Assembly (NCBI GenBank): GCA_039621445.1
Contig: CP154954.1
Span: forward strand, 77,510,073 to 77,574,072
Origin: Euglena gracilis
Lineage: Eukaryota; Euglenida; Euglenophyceae; Euglenales
Direction of reading: 5' to 3'
DNA length: 64,000 bases
Shown here: positions 24,270 through 37,850 of the stretch, in pieces
How the letters are laid out: every line of letters starts with the position of its first letter
Numbering within the stretch: position 1 is the stretch's first letter
Position numbers and translations under genes: made by a program
Notes under the pieces: generated by a model
What the model was told of the DNA's origin: nothing
The model's input: the letters and a program-made list of their open reading frames with translations, nothing else
The model's database searches: none

Positions 24270-24598
24270 TCACTCACTCACACACCCACCCACCCACCCA
24301 CCCACCCACCCACTCACACACACACACACACACACAGAGGTGTGATGGGAAGCTCCAGCGGGCTTGTATCCAGCCAGCTGGGTTCGGCAGCGGCTTTTTC
24401 GGGTGTTTGACATTTTTTTTAACAATTCTTCTCTTTGACCCCTGTCGGTTTGCAGTCAGTTTCCTGGTGGCTTTTCTGGTTCACAACAGATATATGTTTG
24501 CCAATCAGTCGGAGGGCGATGGGTGTTTGTCGAGGATATTTTACGCTGAGATGAGGTGCAAACGAAGAGTCGTATGCGCGTATATCATGTGTATTATA

Positions 24599-24926
24599 TC
24601 ATTCGCCAAGTTCCTTCACGGAGCATTTTGCAGCAAACTTCTTATTGCCCAGGGTCGAAGCCTCCATTGGTACGTCTGCATCGTCTGCTTTTTTCTCTGC
24701 ACAAACAGGGAAAAAGCCCGTGGATGTTTCGACAACTCTCAAATGCAGCACACCTGCATCGCTTGTTGTTTTTCTCCTCGTGCCAAATGTTTGCCAAGTG
24801 CATCCCAATAAGTTCGTCTCGGTTGAACACAGGGGCCTTGTGTGTTGTCTATCATTTGTCATGTGCAAGTTATCATTGACAGGTGACGCTCATTCATTGA
24901 GAATTACAATTCAGCAATCAAATTGA
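24599..24926. other. Two overlapping open frames, segment B, not resolved
   Basis: Plus 24,645-24,926 (93 codons, ending LRITIQQSN) and minus 24,599-24,868 (89 codons, ending CSVKELGE) are both open. The plus frame is also open in unit 1 (7434-7715) and unit 4 (to 32,952), and frameshifted in unit 2 by one added base near 15,640. Since all copies are recent, openness cannot decide between them. No family recognised. Confidence 0.15.
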
Positions 24927-27319
24927 GCAGGTTACACACCCCAATTTTTTCTGGGTAATTTGCAAATATAATTATTATTGCGTCTCCAGTTTAATATCAA
25001 GACACAGTGTGGGCAGTGGCATGGAAATAATGCTAATATTTTCCAACCTGAGTGCGCGCAGCAGGTGTTTTTTTTGCAGTTGTTGCATTTGCACTGTATA
25101 TGGTATGTGGTAGCCATGTGACGATGGGCTCCTGGCTGGCGTTATTGAAGTGCCCCATATTTTGTCTACAATATGTTCCAGTTTCAAGTTGGCTGAGTAG
25201 TCACATGCTTTTGTTCTTGCCACATTGTCTCAATCTCAGTGAGGCGAAAGTGAGATTGCCATAACCACATTCAGCCCAGCCTAGTGTGATATTTGAATGT
25301 GGAAATGTGTTCGAATGCCTTTTAACACATGTTACCGCAATTTTTGGCACGCTTTTCAGCCGTTCCCAGCCCAATCAGTCTCATACATCACCGTAAGAAA
25401 TTATCATTTGCATGTGTAATAATACAAAGGAAAATGGATAATAAAAAAGAAAGTCCTGAGCAAGAAGGTTGTGTTCTGAGACTCCCATTTTTAAGCAAAC
25501 AAGCACATTTGCTCACTCGATGATTTTTCTGGCTTCAAATGCACGGCAAGCTTCCTGCGGAGTTTCTGAAGCTGAAGCTGTCATGCAGGTGGAGTGTGCC
25601 AATGTTCTTAATGGTTTGGTGTTATTTGTGGTTTGGTGCACAGTCGGCCCAATGATGCTTGCAATGGTTACAATCAAAATTCAAAAAAAAAGGATGGTGC
25701 AAATTGTTTTTTAAAAAGTGGTTCCCAGTGCAAGCAATCTTCTGTCCACACTTCAAATTTAGCAAAGAAAAAAAATGCAGAAAAGCCCGCAGAAAACCCC
25801 AGTAGTGACATCGGCATTCAAATCTTTAATGGCGGGAAACTTTTCTCATCGTCACTGAGCAAAAAAAATAATTTGCAGACTTGGCAGCAGGAATTAAATT
25901 TCATGTTAAACAAGGTCTGGCAGTGCAACACAGTGTGAGGTACGCAAGCCATTGATTGACCGAGGTGTGGCATTGGCTTGCGGAACGTTTTTGGCACCGA
26001 ATTGATATGCCATTTCAGCCAAGGCAAAGGGGGCAAGGTGGTGCATGCTGGGTTGGGCAGCAATCGGACCCAGCTTGACTGCGCATTGCTTGAAATTGCA
26101 GGATCAAAAGTAACACGATGGCCCTCGTTATTGTTAAAAACATATTAAAATGACCCAGAGATATTACATAAGGCACAGATACTACGTAAATATGTACATG
26201 TATGTATGCATCTATGTGTACATATATAAAATATACATGGATAAGTGAAATGAGAATTTTTTTGCATAAGTAATTCACATAAGTGTGTATATATTTGTTT
26301 TGCATTATGCAATAGTATTCCAATTTTATAACAATATAATATTATTATGCAAGCCCCATTTACAAAAGAACCAGTTCAACCTTACCAGAGTTCAAGTTGA
26401 TTTTGCAAGCAACAAAATTTGGCTCCCTCAAACAACTCCACAAATTCAACCACAATATCTGGATAGTTGTAGGAATTGGCAGACATTTCTCAACATCATG
26501 CACATTTTTTTTGCTGCCTGGCCTGGGTCTCATCTTCAGCGATCTCTTTGCGGACGTACTTTTTATTCATAGGGTGGGGCGGGAGAGGCACATGCCAGCA
26601 GGCCAGGTTTCTCAGACTGAACAGCAGTGAAGAATTATATAGAACTAATTTGCAGTGCATGGATGGGGAGAGAAGGCATGCTTGGAGCTCTGTACAAGGA
26701 GACAACAACACATTCTCCACCATCATCTGGTCGATCAAGCTTGTCCACCTCACGGGAACTGGGCAATATTTTGTGGTTGAAGGGCAGTGGGTTACTTTGG
26801 TTTTTGTTAATGGGTGGAAATGGGTGGAAGTGGGTCCCGGGTTTCCAGATTAAATACCGCAATGAAGTTTTTCCCATCATAAAACCCAAGACCGAGAGAA
26901 ACAGCTATTGAATGGTCAACAAACACTTGACTCGTGAAGTAGCACACAGACGTTGGGTTCTTTTTCAAAAGAAATGGAAGTGCGCCCAAAATTTAAACAA
27001 ACCACTATGTCTCTCCGCCTCTCCTCAGTCGCCAGCTGCATATGATGCAAACAATTGTGTAAAAACAAGATTGTTGTCAAACAACGACACCCTCATCAAA
27101 CAAACAGAAGGTGATCCGGGTTTTGTTAATGATTTTCATACAATTTTCACAAGAAGTTTTCTGTTTGGACCACAAATATTCGCAAAGTATTTTTGTTTTT
27201 ACTACAATATTAATGATTTACACATCAGATATTTTAAATGAACTGTTTTGTTTTTATACATCACAAATTATATTTTAATGTAGAATATGTTTGCTATGTA
27301 TTATATATCTTATGTATTG

Positions 27320-27362
27320 TTTACATGTGTGTGTATATATATATGTATGCATCTATGTGTAC

Positions 27363-27434
<72 letters not shown>

Positions 27435-27620
27435 TATGTATGATATGTGTCATGCATTATATATACATATATACACACATATATGTACATATATGTATAT
27501 ATATGTGTGTATATATGTATATATGTATATATGTATATGTATGTATATATATGTATATATGTGCATATATGTGCATATATGTGTACATATGTGTATATGC
27601 ATGTGTATATACATATGGAT
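27320..27620. repeat. TATG/TATA microsatellite, segment H, unit 3
   Basis: Longest of the three H tracts, with an internal GT run at 27,413-27,434. Confidence 0.95.
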
Positions 27621-27850
27621 ATACCCAGATGTTTCATTTTAAACAAATATTTGTGTTTATTATGTATGATATTTGTTCGATACTCATCGAACACAATGAT
27701 TTGTTCTTTCAAAGAGACAGTTGTCCTGAAAGTAATCCTTCTTTTCATTTGAAAAATTGTGTTATGTAACATCGAATTCATGAAAAGCAATGTCCATTAC
27801 ATAAAAGGAAAGAACAGTGGATGCTGCCGTGTTGGATCGACAGCACGTTC

Positions 27851-28107
27851 CTTCCACTGAACGGCGTCAAGGGTCCCGGCCTTCGCACTGGATTCTGTGA
27901 GCTTTGCTGCGTTGATTCTGGTGTGATGGCTGATTGTTGCGAAGTTGTTGTGCACGTCTGTGCTTTTCACCAAGGCGATGCTGTCCTTGTAGTTGCCTGA
28001 CCAAGTCAGCAGGTCGATACGGAGCCCTTCATTGGACACGAGCGTATCGAACACTCGCCTGACAGCGTCGCAATCGAGTGCAGGCTCACCATGCATTTCG
28101 CAGATTG
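27851..28107 (-). pseudogene. High-GC3 exon candidate in segment I, unit 3 copy
   Basis: Minus-strand frame of about 85 codons after a plausible acceptor (TTGACTCATCAG|CAATC), reading AICEMHGEPALDCDAVRRVF and later SHHTRINAAKLTES. Codon third positions favour G/C and residue use is balanced, so it looks like true coding sequence. The far boundary reads GTGGAAGGAACG here and GTGGAAGTAACG in unit 4 (37,271-37,527); only the latter has a GT that could serve as donor. Unit 2 lacks the whole block. The family is not recognised. Probably a duplicated exon or processed fragment. Confidence 0.4.
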
Positions 28108-31100
28108 CTGATGAGTCAACGACAGAAGTTGTTCAATCACAGGGTGTTCATGAACCCACTCGGGTTGCCCCGACCTTCAGGGTACGTTACCAGTTACTTG
28201 CAAGACTCAATGCGATACGCTGAGGCTGGCTGCAACAGTCAGGTTAGTCAAACATCTGTGAACAGTTCCAATTGCTACGCTTCCTCATTACACCTCCAAT
28301 GTGACCTCTTCACAGGCAGCACTTTCCAGATGGGTTTTGTCTCTCGTGTTTGGAAGACCCCGAAACAGAAAAAGGCGAACGAATTGAAAGAATTGAAGTC
28401 TTTCATGTAAGAGAGACATCAGAGTTCCATGCAAGGTTTTTTTTAGTTGTGGCCCCCCCCCCGGGGTAGGGAGGAGGCGATGGTTTGAGGCTTACCCCCC
28501 CCCCCCCGGGGGTTCCCCCAGGGGGGGAGAGGGATATACTTTCAGAGTTTTTTTTTGCGTTTTTTGGGTGCAAAAACAAATACCCCTCGATCAGCCCCCC
28601 CCCACAGCACGGTTCTAAAAAATAGTACTCAGGTTTGGGACCGGGGTTTGCAAATAATCTGATCCCCCCTGTTCTGGCCCGAACATATCCAGAAGCGGGG
28701 GTCCAGGGGAGGTGATGCCCCAGGGCTGCCCCCGTGCCCGAGGCTTAAAATATTCACCACAGGGCCAGGGGAATATAAAAATATACAGCCATCCCCCCCA
28801 TATCGCCTCGGTTAAACATGAGAGGACATTAAACGGAAGATCATCGCGCAGCCGCCTTGCTGCAACCCATACTGGGCAGCAGCCTTTTGCAGGATCAGTT
28901 TTTCCGGAACGTTTGTTTTGGAATGCACTCTCAGGCATCACCTGAATGCTTTTTTTTAATATTCTGCACCGTAACAGAGATTTCATGAAATATAAATGCA
29001 AGCAGCTTTTGCAAAATTCTGTGGACCTGCCGTATCTTGTTTCATAAGACAAGCCAGCCAGGATTCTGAAAGAAACCAGGTAGGTCCAGCAATGCAAGCA
29101 GCGCCGCATGGAACGGGACCGCGGGACGCATCGTGCCTTTATCACTCTGACACCCAGCACCAAAAGAATCACAACAAACCTTCAACAGAAGCATGCCTTG
29201 GCTGCTATTACATATACAATATGCCAATTTTCGTCTCCATAGTCTTTCTCCAAATGCAGTGCATGCAAACCAAGGATCACAGCAAACACCTTCATCGTGT
29301 TACTCGGGGGCTGGCTGATGTACGGCCTCGTCCACAACGGTGGGATTTCTCGAGGAGCTGGCGCCACACGGAGCTGTGGGAAGAAAGATGTGTGGTGTGA
29401 TGGCCATCACGGAGGACACTCTCTGCTGCAAGGGGGAATTTATTTTGGTGATGAATGAATGGGATTATGTATATTCTGAATTGGGATCAACGAGGGAAAG
29501 CAGCCCAAATTTTCCTGTACATAAGTATACACACATACATTTTCCCTGATTGAGATATTTACAGGGGTGAAAAGGTCTCAAAATAACCAACAACGTTTTT
29601 CAAATGACACCACGTTATGCTCTAGCAGCCACCCAACTTAGCTATATATCTGGAAACATGGCAATCAACGTTTTCCACATGACCACCTACGCTCTTTGAT
29701 GAATGTCCACCAACGTTCTTTGTATGTGCGAAAGCGTCTCCTAAGTCACCACCAACATTGTTGTAATGGCCACCAATGTTGTTTGCTACCTTGCCAGCCT
29801 GGCCACCAACGTTTTCCACACACTAACGTTCACTGAATGACAACCGATATTTCCAAACGTTTGATCATAGTTTTCAAATGGGACAATTTCCAGGCATAGT
29901 GCCACAGATGGGAGAATTCTGATACAAGGTGTATATTCCGATAACACGAGATAGACCAACTGTGGAAGTCTACCAAACTTTCTGTCAGGGCAAAAATTTC
30001 AGTGTGTGTCAACCAAGGACCACGGCTAACACCTGCATCGTGCCCCTGGGTGCCAGTTGCTGGATGGCCTTGTCAATGTTGGTTGGGGGCGCCACGTGGT
30101 GTGAGAGGAATGATGAGTGCCGTGATGGCCATCATGGAAGCAGTTACACAATTTACCCACCGCACCACTGAATGTTTAAAGAGGTTGTCTGAATGTTCAG
30201 TGGAGCCTACCAGAAGTCTTCCCCATTTATTTCACCATTTTACCATTTTACCACACGGAAGGCATTTTTCCCCTGTATTTCGACTCTTTTTCTAAACAAA
30301 GTTATCATGGTTAAGAGTTACCGTTTCCCGCATATTGAAGCCATTAAAGTTTTCCAGAGGGCCAGCAACGTTCAATGAATGGCCACCGAAGTGTATGAAT
30401 GCATTATCATACTGAAATGGTTGAGTTTATCTGCTTCGTCAAAGGTGAAAGAATGCATTACATCTCTCACAAGGCTGATACTTTGCAATGAATGCGGGTA
30501 GGCAGCTGTGACCTTGGCATACCAGTTGTGACCTCCGCAGCGTTTGTGTGGAGCACAGTGCTTGGGGTCATGATGTCCAAAAGGACAGGTGGTGCTGGTG
30601 TACCAACAGGTGACTCCCCAGAGGTTCTGCAGAAAGAATTTGTGAATTCCGGTTCAAACTGGCCATCAATATGATTTTCATGACCACCACCACCAATGAC
30701 CACTAAAGGTTCCAGATTGGACACTCACTCTGTCCACCAGAATGAACAACTACCAGAATTTTTTGCAGGCCTGGAAATAGCCAGAGTTTTTGTAATGACC
30801 TACGTTGATGGTTGTAGGTCTGAAACTTCCAGAACATGGCCACTAACGTTTTCCATATGACCACCTGTGTTCATTGAATGTCCACCAACATATCTAATAC
30901 GTTCAGAATTCAGGGACTCGGCGACCTCTCGGGGAACGAGGGAGGCAATTGTCAACAGGGGATGGGTCAATACGGACTGGGCCAGGGGAAGACCAAATGG
31001 CGTTCGCACCAAAATTTCAAAACAAACAGGCAGTCCAATGCATGCGTGAAGCAGGAGAGCATAAAATAAGGTAAAATGAACGTAGTGCAGAGTGCATATG

Positions 31101-31192
31101 TAACAGCAAAGAACTCTGTCGACCTTCTTGATTATTTTTTTTAAAAGAAAACACATAGCATCATTATGAGATCAGACTGATCCAAAGCAACC

Positions 31193-31490
31193 CCTGTACT
31201 CTGCGGCAGCCAGAAGGACTCCATTGCGGTCCGGGTCCCGCACGGAGTCCAAGATTGCCGGCAGGACCTCTCGCCCGGGCAGCCAGCTGGAGGAGGGGCG
31301 GCTCCGGCACAGCAGCGCCACGTCCAGGGACGGGAGGCGGCCGGTGATGACGGAGAACCAGAGACCGAAGGATCCCAGCAGCTCAGCGGGGATACCATCG
31401 GGGACACCATCGAACTTGACGGCGTCCTTGACCACAGTGGCGTGAAGCGCAGAGCTGACATCCTCAAGGCGAATGACAGGGAGCGGGTCC
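31193..31490 (-). pseudogene. High-GC3 exon candidate, R segment, unit 3 copy
   Basis: Third copy of the R frame, open for about 99 codons, same acceptor context as unit 2 and only a few residue changes (for example LLCRSRPSSSW in place of LLRRSRPSSSW). Family unknown. Confidence 0.4.
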
Positions 31491-31615
31491 CTCATGGGTT
31501 AAGGAAAAGAAGGGACAACAAGATTGACAACAAACCCACCTCGTTCAAAAAAAAGGGGGGAAAAGAAGGGGAAAAAACAGCAGAAATTGGTTGCAGAGTT
31601 CATTGGTTCGGCCAG

Positions 31616-32251
31616 TCACAGACAAATATAACTTCTCAAGAACAAAGCATTTCGGGAAGCAGCAAAATCCCGAATCATAGCGTTTCTTCCCTTGGGGGCC
31701 CAGAGGGTGCAGCCTTGAAGACAGCCCAGAGAATTCGGAATCACCCCACATTTTTTTTCTGTGTGTGAAAGCGAGTTGAGGGGATGCGAAAGACGAACCT
31801 GGGTGGCTGAAAACTCGGCGGCTGCAGGTAAGCTGCGCTGGTCGGTGCTCATTTGCAAGGTTGTGGGAAGCTGCCAAAAAAGAAAGAAGAGCATCAGATG
31901 CTCCAAGGTTGGAGTTGCAAGTGAACATGGAGGAAAAAGCATGTGTTTAGAATTCTTGGTGGGTGTAGTTGCATCGTTAAGTTCTGTGCCTGCGGCACAA
32001 GGTCGTACAAGTTGCACTGATGTGTGAGTAGGAGTTACCCGCGGGCTCGTTCGCAGGTCGACTTCCCACAGAGAAAACCAAGTACTACCACATAAAACAT
32101 TTTCAGGGGGGGGGGTTGCCAACACTTTAGCCTCCTGCATGTCAAGGTGTATGAGAGGCAGAAGTGGCTCCTCCACAGCGTCCAGGCGTGTTGGCAGACA
32201 GCAGCCCACCAAAGAAAAGGTGCTGCTGCCGGAGGACACACACACACTCAC
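31616..32251 (-). pseudogene. 211-codon ORF, R-to-A interval, unit 3 copy
   Basis: Counterpart of 23,637-24,269. One extra Pro codon arises from G-run length change at about 32,106-32,114, and the frame is otherwise kept. No domain recognised. Confidence 0.2.
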
Positions 32252-32366
32252 TCACTCACTCACACACCCCCCCCCCCCCCCCCCCACACCACCCACCCCC
32301 CACCCCCACACACACCCACCCACCCACCCACCCACTCACTCACACACACACACACACACACAGAGG
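32240..32366. repeat. CTCA/CCCA/CA tract between units 3 and 4
   Basis: CTCA repeats, a C-run of about 20, CCCA repeats and CA repeats. The unit 2/3 border (24,253-24,337) has the same make-up without the long C-run. Confidence 0.95.
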
Positions 32367-34906
32367 TGTGATGGGAAGCTCCAGCGGGCTTGTATCCAGC
32401 CAGCTGGGTTCGGCAGCGGCTTTTTCGGGTGTTTGACATTTTTTTTTAACAATTCTTCTCTTTGACCCCTGTCGGTTTGCAGTCAGTTTCCTGGTGGCTT
32501 TTCTGGTTCACAACAGATATATGTTTGCCAATCAGTCGGAGGGCGATGGGTGTTTGTCGAGGATATTTTACGCTGAGATGAGGTGCAAACGAAGAGTCGT
32601 ATGCGCGTATATCATGTGTATTATATCATTCGCCAAGTTCCTTCACGGAGCACTTTGCAGCAAACTCCTTATTGCCCAGGGTCGAAGCCTCCATTGGTAC
32701 GTCTGCATCGTCTGCTTTTTTCTCTGCACAAACAGGAAAAAGCCTGTGGATGTTTCGACAAATCTCAAATGCAGCACACTTGCATCGCTTGTTGTTTTTC
32801 TCCTCGTGCCAAATGTTTGCCAAGTGCATCCCAATAAGTTCGTCTCGGTTGAACACAGGGGCCTTGTGTGTTGTCTATCATTTGTCATGTGCAAGGTATC
32901 ATTGACAGGTGACGCTCATTCATTGAGAATTACAATTCAGCAATCAAATTGAGCAGGTTATACACCCCAATTTTTTCTGGGTAATTTGCAAATATAATTA
33001 TTATTGCGTCTCCAGTTTAATATCAAGACACAGTGTGGGTACTGGCATGGAAATAATGCTAATATGTTCCAACCTGAGTGCGCGCAGCAGGTGTTTTTTT
33101 GCAGTTGTTGCATTTGCACTGTATATGGTATGTGGTAGCCATGTGATGATGGGCTCCTGGCTGGCGTTATTGAAGTGCCCCATATTTTGTCTACAATATG
33201 TTCCAGTTTCAAGTTGGCTGAGTAGTCACATGCTTTTGTTCTTGCCACATTGTCTCAATCTCAGTGAGGCGAAAGTGAGATTGCCATAACCACATTCAGC
33301 CCAGCCTAGTGTGATATTTGAATGTGGAAATATGTTCGAATGCCTTTTAACACATGTTACCGCAATTTTTGATACGCTTTTCAGCCGTTCCCAGCCCAAT
33401 CAGTCTCATACATCACCGTAAGAAATTATCATTTGCATGTGTAATAATACAAAGGAAAATGGATAATAAAAAAGAAAGTCCTGTGCAAGAAGGTTGTGTT
33501 CTGAGACTCCCATTTTTAAGCAAACAAGCACATTTGCTCACTCGATGATTTTTCTGGCTTCAAATGCACGGCAAGCTTCCTGAGGAGTTTCTGAAGCTGA
33601 AGCTGTCATGCAGGTGGAGTGTGCCAATGTTCTTAATGGTTTGGTGTTATTTGTGGCTTGGTGCACAGTCGGCTCAATGGTGCTTGCAATGGTTACAATC
33701 AAAAATTCAAAAAAAAGGATGGTGCAAATTGTTTTTTAAAAAGTGGTTCCCAGTGCAAGCAATCTTTTGTCCACACTTCAAATTTAGCAAAGAAAAAAAA
33801 TGCAGAAAAGCCCGCAGAAAACCCCAGTAGTGACATCGGCATTCAAATCTTTAATGGCGGGAAACTTTTCTCATCGTCACTGAGCAAAAAAAAAATTTGC
33901 AGACTTGGCAGCAGGAATTAAATTTCATGTTAAACAAGGTCTGGCAGTGCAACACAGTGTGTGGTACGCAAGCCATTGATTGACCGAGGTGTGGCATTGG
34001 CTTGCGGAACGTTTTTGGCACCGAATTAATATGCCAATTCAGCCAAGGCAAAGGGGCAAGGTGGTGCATGCTTGGCTGGGCAGCAATCGGACCCAGCTTG
34101 ACTGCGCATTGCTTGAAATTACAGGATCAAAAGTAACATGATGGCCCTCGTTATTGTTAAAAACATATTAAAATGATCCAGAGATATTACATAAGGCACA
34201 GATACTACGTAAATATGTACATGTATGTGTGCATCTATGTGTACATATATAAAATAAACATGGATAAGTGAAATGAGAAATTTTTTGCACAAGTAATTCA
34301 CATAAGTGTGTATATATTTGTTTTGCATTATGCAACAGTATTCCAATTTTATAACAATATAGTATTATTATGCAAACCCCATTTACAAAAGAACCAGTTC
34401 AACCTTACCAGAGTTCAAGTTGATTTTGCAAGCAACAAAATTTGGCTCCCTCAAACAACTCCACAAATTCAACCACAATATCTGGATAGTTGTAGGAATT
34501 GGCAGACATTTCTCAACATCATGCACTTTTTTTTGCTGCCTGGCCTGGGTCTCATCTTCAGCGGTCTCTTTGCTGACGTGCTTTTTATTCCAGGGTGGGG
34601 CGGGAGAGGCGCATGCCAGCAGGCCAGGTTTCTCAGACTGAACAGCAGTGAAGAATTATATAGAACTAATTTGCAGTGCATGGATGGGGAGATAAGGCAT
34701 GCTTGGAGCTCTGGACAAGGAGACAACAACACATTCTCCACGATCATCTGGTCGATCAAGCTTGTCCACCTCACGGAAACTGGGCAATATTTTGAGGTTG
34801 AAGCACGATTTTTGAGGCACGATTTTTGGGTGGGTCCCGGGACCCCCCCCCCCCAACCGGGGGACCGCCAGGGGGTGGGGGGGTGGGTGGGGGAGACCCC
34901 CCGGAC

Positions 34907-35161
34907 TTAAAAAAAAAGACCCTGGTTCCATGTTGTCAGGTTTGTATTGCTGCCCAGCAGAAATTTTTTAAAAATCCGGCACCTGAGCCCACAGTCGGCA
35001 GAACATTTCCCGCCTGCGGAAAGCCCAGTTTTTTTGAATGCCATTCCCTTTTGAAGTGGTGTTGCTGTGCCTATCCTGTGTTCTGGGCATGTTGTTATGG
35101 ACACATAATCACAGGTCTGGTATATACACACCGCCTCACCGACGTCCACCATTGCTCCCAA
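34907..35161 (-). pseudogene. Cys-rich 84-codon ORF, segment K, unit 4a copy
   Basis: Same frame as 19,226-19,480, with conservative changes (DVGEAVCIYQTC, CPEHRIGTAT). All seven Cys are kept. No family recognised, and no start context or signal peptide stands out. Confidence 0.25.
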
Positions 35162-35865
35162 CGGCCCCGGCCTCAGAGTCGCCGCAGAACCTTAGGGTAT
35201 ATGAGGGGGACAAAGAATTCGCTCTCACCCTTCCCCTCTCCCCTCCGATTTCGGCTCAAAACAGCCAAAAATCAGGTCGGGGAATGGCCCCATTTCTGTT
35301 TTCTGTGCGGGGCTGTCCCCTCCCAGTCCTTGGCTCTTGACACCAAACTGGCTGGGGTTTTCACGCATTGGGATAACCTTTTTGAGAAGTATTTTGAAAT
35401 ATTCTGGGAAAATATTTCTTAGAACAGGCCCCCCCCCACTGTTGAGGGCTGGCCCTGCCCGAAACGGTTGAGAGGAGGGATATTTTTGCTGCCAACGGAC
35501 TGTGGAATTGATATGCCAATTCAGCCAAGGCAAAGGGGGCAAGGTGGTGCATGCTTGGGTGGGCAGCAATCGGACCCAGCTTGACTGTGCATTGCTTGAA
35601 ATTGCAGGATCAAAAGGAACACGATGGCCCTCGTTATTGTTAAAAACATATTAAAATGACCCAGAGATATTACATAAGGCACAGATACTACGTAAATATG
35701 TACATGTATGTATGCGTCTATGTGTACATATATAAAATAAACACGGATAAGTGAAATGAGAATTTTTTTGCATAAGTAATTCACATAAGTGTGTATATAT
35801 TTGTTTTGCATTATGCAATAGTATTCCAATTTTATAACAATATAGTATTATTATGCAAACCCCAT

Positions 35866-36258
35866 TTACAAAAGAACCAGTTCAACCTTACCAGAGTTCA
35901 AGTTGATTTTGCAAGCAACAAAATTTGGCTCCCTCAAACAACTCCACAAATTCAACCACAATATCTGGATAGTTGTAGGAATTGGCAGACATTTCTCAAC
36001 ATCATGCACATTTTTTTGCTGCCTGGCCTGGGTCTCATCTTCAGCGGTCTCTTTGCGGACGTACTTTTTATTCATAGGGTGGGGCGGGAGAGGCGCATGC
36101 CAGCAGGCCAGGTTTCTCAGACTGAACAGCAGCGAAGAAATGCATTGAACTAATTTGCAGTGCATGGATGGGGAGAGAAGGCATGCTTGGAGCTCTGGAC
36201 AAGGAGACAACAACACATTCTCCACCATCATCTGGTCGATCAAGCTTGTCCACCTCAC
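35866..36258 (-). other. 130-codon ORF, segments F-G, copy in unit 4b
   Basis: The minus frame is open in this copy and in unit 2 (17,193-17,585, also 130 codons, with a frame change in the middle giving KSTSAKRPLKMRPRP for NKKYVRKETAEDETQ), and partly in units 1, 3 and 4a. The plus strand of the same interval is also open (35,791-36,153). The internal frame switch between copies argues against selection on either reading. No family recognised. Confidence 0.15.
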
Positions 36259-36824
36259 GGAAACTGGGCAATATTTTGTGGTTGAAGGGCAGTGGGTTAC
36301 TTTGGTTTTTGTTAATGGGTGGAAATGGGTGGAAGTGGGTCCCGGGTTTCCAGATTAAATACCGCAATGAAGTTTTTCCCATCATAAAACCCAAGACCGA
36401 GAGAAACAGCTATTGAATGGTCAACAAACATTTGACTCATGAAGTAGCACACAGAACGTTGGGTTCTTTTTCAAAAGAAATGGAAGTGCGCCCAAAATTT
36501 AAACAAACCACTATGTCTCTCCGCCTCTCCTCAGTAGCCAGCTGCATATGATGCAAACAATTGTGTAAAAACAAGATTGTTGTCAAACAACGACACCCTC
36601 ATCAAACAAACAGAAGGTGATCCGGGTTTTGTTAATGATTTTCATACAATTTTCACAAGAAGTTTTCTGTTTGGACCACAAATATTCGCAAAGTATTTTT
36701 GTTTTTACGACAATATTAATGATTTACACATCAGATATTTTAAATGAACTGTTTTGTTTTTATACATACAAATTATATTTTATGTAGAATATGTGCTATG
36801 TATTATATATCTTATGTATTTTTT

Positions 36825-36949
36825 ACATGTATATATATATATATGTGTGTGTGTGTTATGTATGATATGTGTCATGCATTATATATACATATATACACAC
36901 ATATATGTACATATATGTATACATATATATGTATATATGTATATATATG

Positions 36950-36980
<31 letters not shown>

Positions 36981-37041
36981 GTGCATATATGTGCATATAT
37001 GTGTATATATGTGTATATGTATGTGTATATACATATGGATA
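36825..37041. repeat. TATG/TATA microsatellite, segment H, unit 4
   Basis: Shortest H tract, with the same exit flank as in units 2 and 3. Confidence 0.95.
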
Positions 37042-37270
37042 TACCCAGATGTTTCATTTTAAACAAATATTTGTGTTTATTATGTATGATATTTGTTTGG
37101 TACTCATCGAACACAATGATTTGTTCTTTCAAAGAGACAGTTGTCCTGAAAGTAATCCTTCTTTTCATTTGAAAAATTGTGTTATGTAACATCGAATTCA
37201 TGAAAAGCAGTGTCCATTACATAAAAGGAAAGAACAGTGGATGCTGCCGTGTTGGATCGACAGCACGTTA

Positions 37271-37527
37271 CTTCCACTGAACGGCGTCAAGGGTCCCGGC
37301 CTTCGCACTGGATTCTGTGAGCTTTGCTGCGTTGATTCTGGTGTGATGGCTGATTGTTGCGAAGTTGTTGTGCACGTCTGTGCTTTTCACCAAGGCGATG
37401 CTGTCCTTGTAGTTGCCTGACCAAGTCAGCAGGTCGATACGGAGCCCTTCATTGGACACGAGCGTATCGAACACTCGCCTGACAGCGTCGCAATCGAGTG
37501 CAGGCTCACCATGCATCTCGCAGATTG
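37271..37527 (-). pseudogene. High-GC3 exon candidate in segment I, unit 4 copy
   Basis: Near-identical to 27,851-28,107. Here the frame ends VQWK then TAA, or could splice at GGAA|GTAACG. The acceptor TTGACTCATCAG is kept. Function unknown. Confidence 0.4.
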
Positions 37528-37850
37528 CTGATGAGTCAACGACAGAAGTTGTTCAATCACAGGGTGTTCATGAACCCACTCGGGTTGCCCCGACCTTCAG
37601 GGTACGTTACCAGTTACTTGCAAGACTCAATGCGATACGCTGATTGAGGCTGGCTGCAACAGTCAGGTTAGTCAAACATCTGTGAACAGTTCCAATTGCT
37701 ACGCTTCCTCATTACACCTCCAATGTGACCTCTTCACAGGCAGCACTTTCCAGATGGGTTTTGTCTCTCGTGTTTGGAAGACCCCCGAAACAGAAAAAAG
37801 CGAATGAATTGAAAGAATTGAAGTCTTTCATGTAAGAGAGACATCAGAGT

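Larger units (their letters stand above)
15169..24339. repeat. Tandem array unit 2 (9.2 kb)
   Basis: The fullest unit: A-G, the TATG tract H, I, J (hAT-like insert), K, L, M, N-R. It lacks S. It carries an extra element at 19,647-20,049 and lacks the 257-bp exon-like block of segment I. From about 22,030 to 24,339 it is nearly identical to 30,010-32,366 of unit 3, pointing to recent exchange or duplication of that half. Confidence 0.9.
24340..32366. repeat. Tandem array unit 3 (8.0 kb)
   Basis: A-J as in unit 2, including the 257-bp exon-like block in I. At about 28,530-28,565 J breaks and joins the middle of S, so K, L, M and the start of S are deleted. N-R follow. The junction contains a filler-like T-rich stretch. 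Later sequence (30,010-32,250) is almost base-for-base that of unit 2. Confidence 0.9.
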
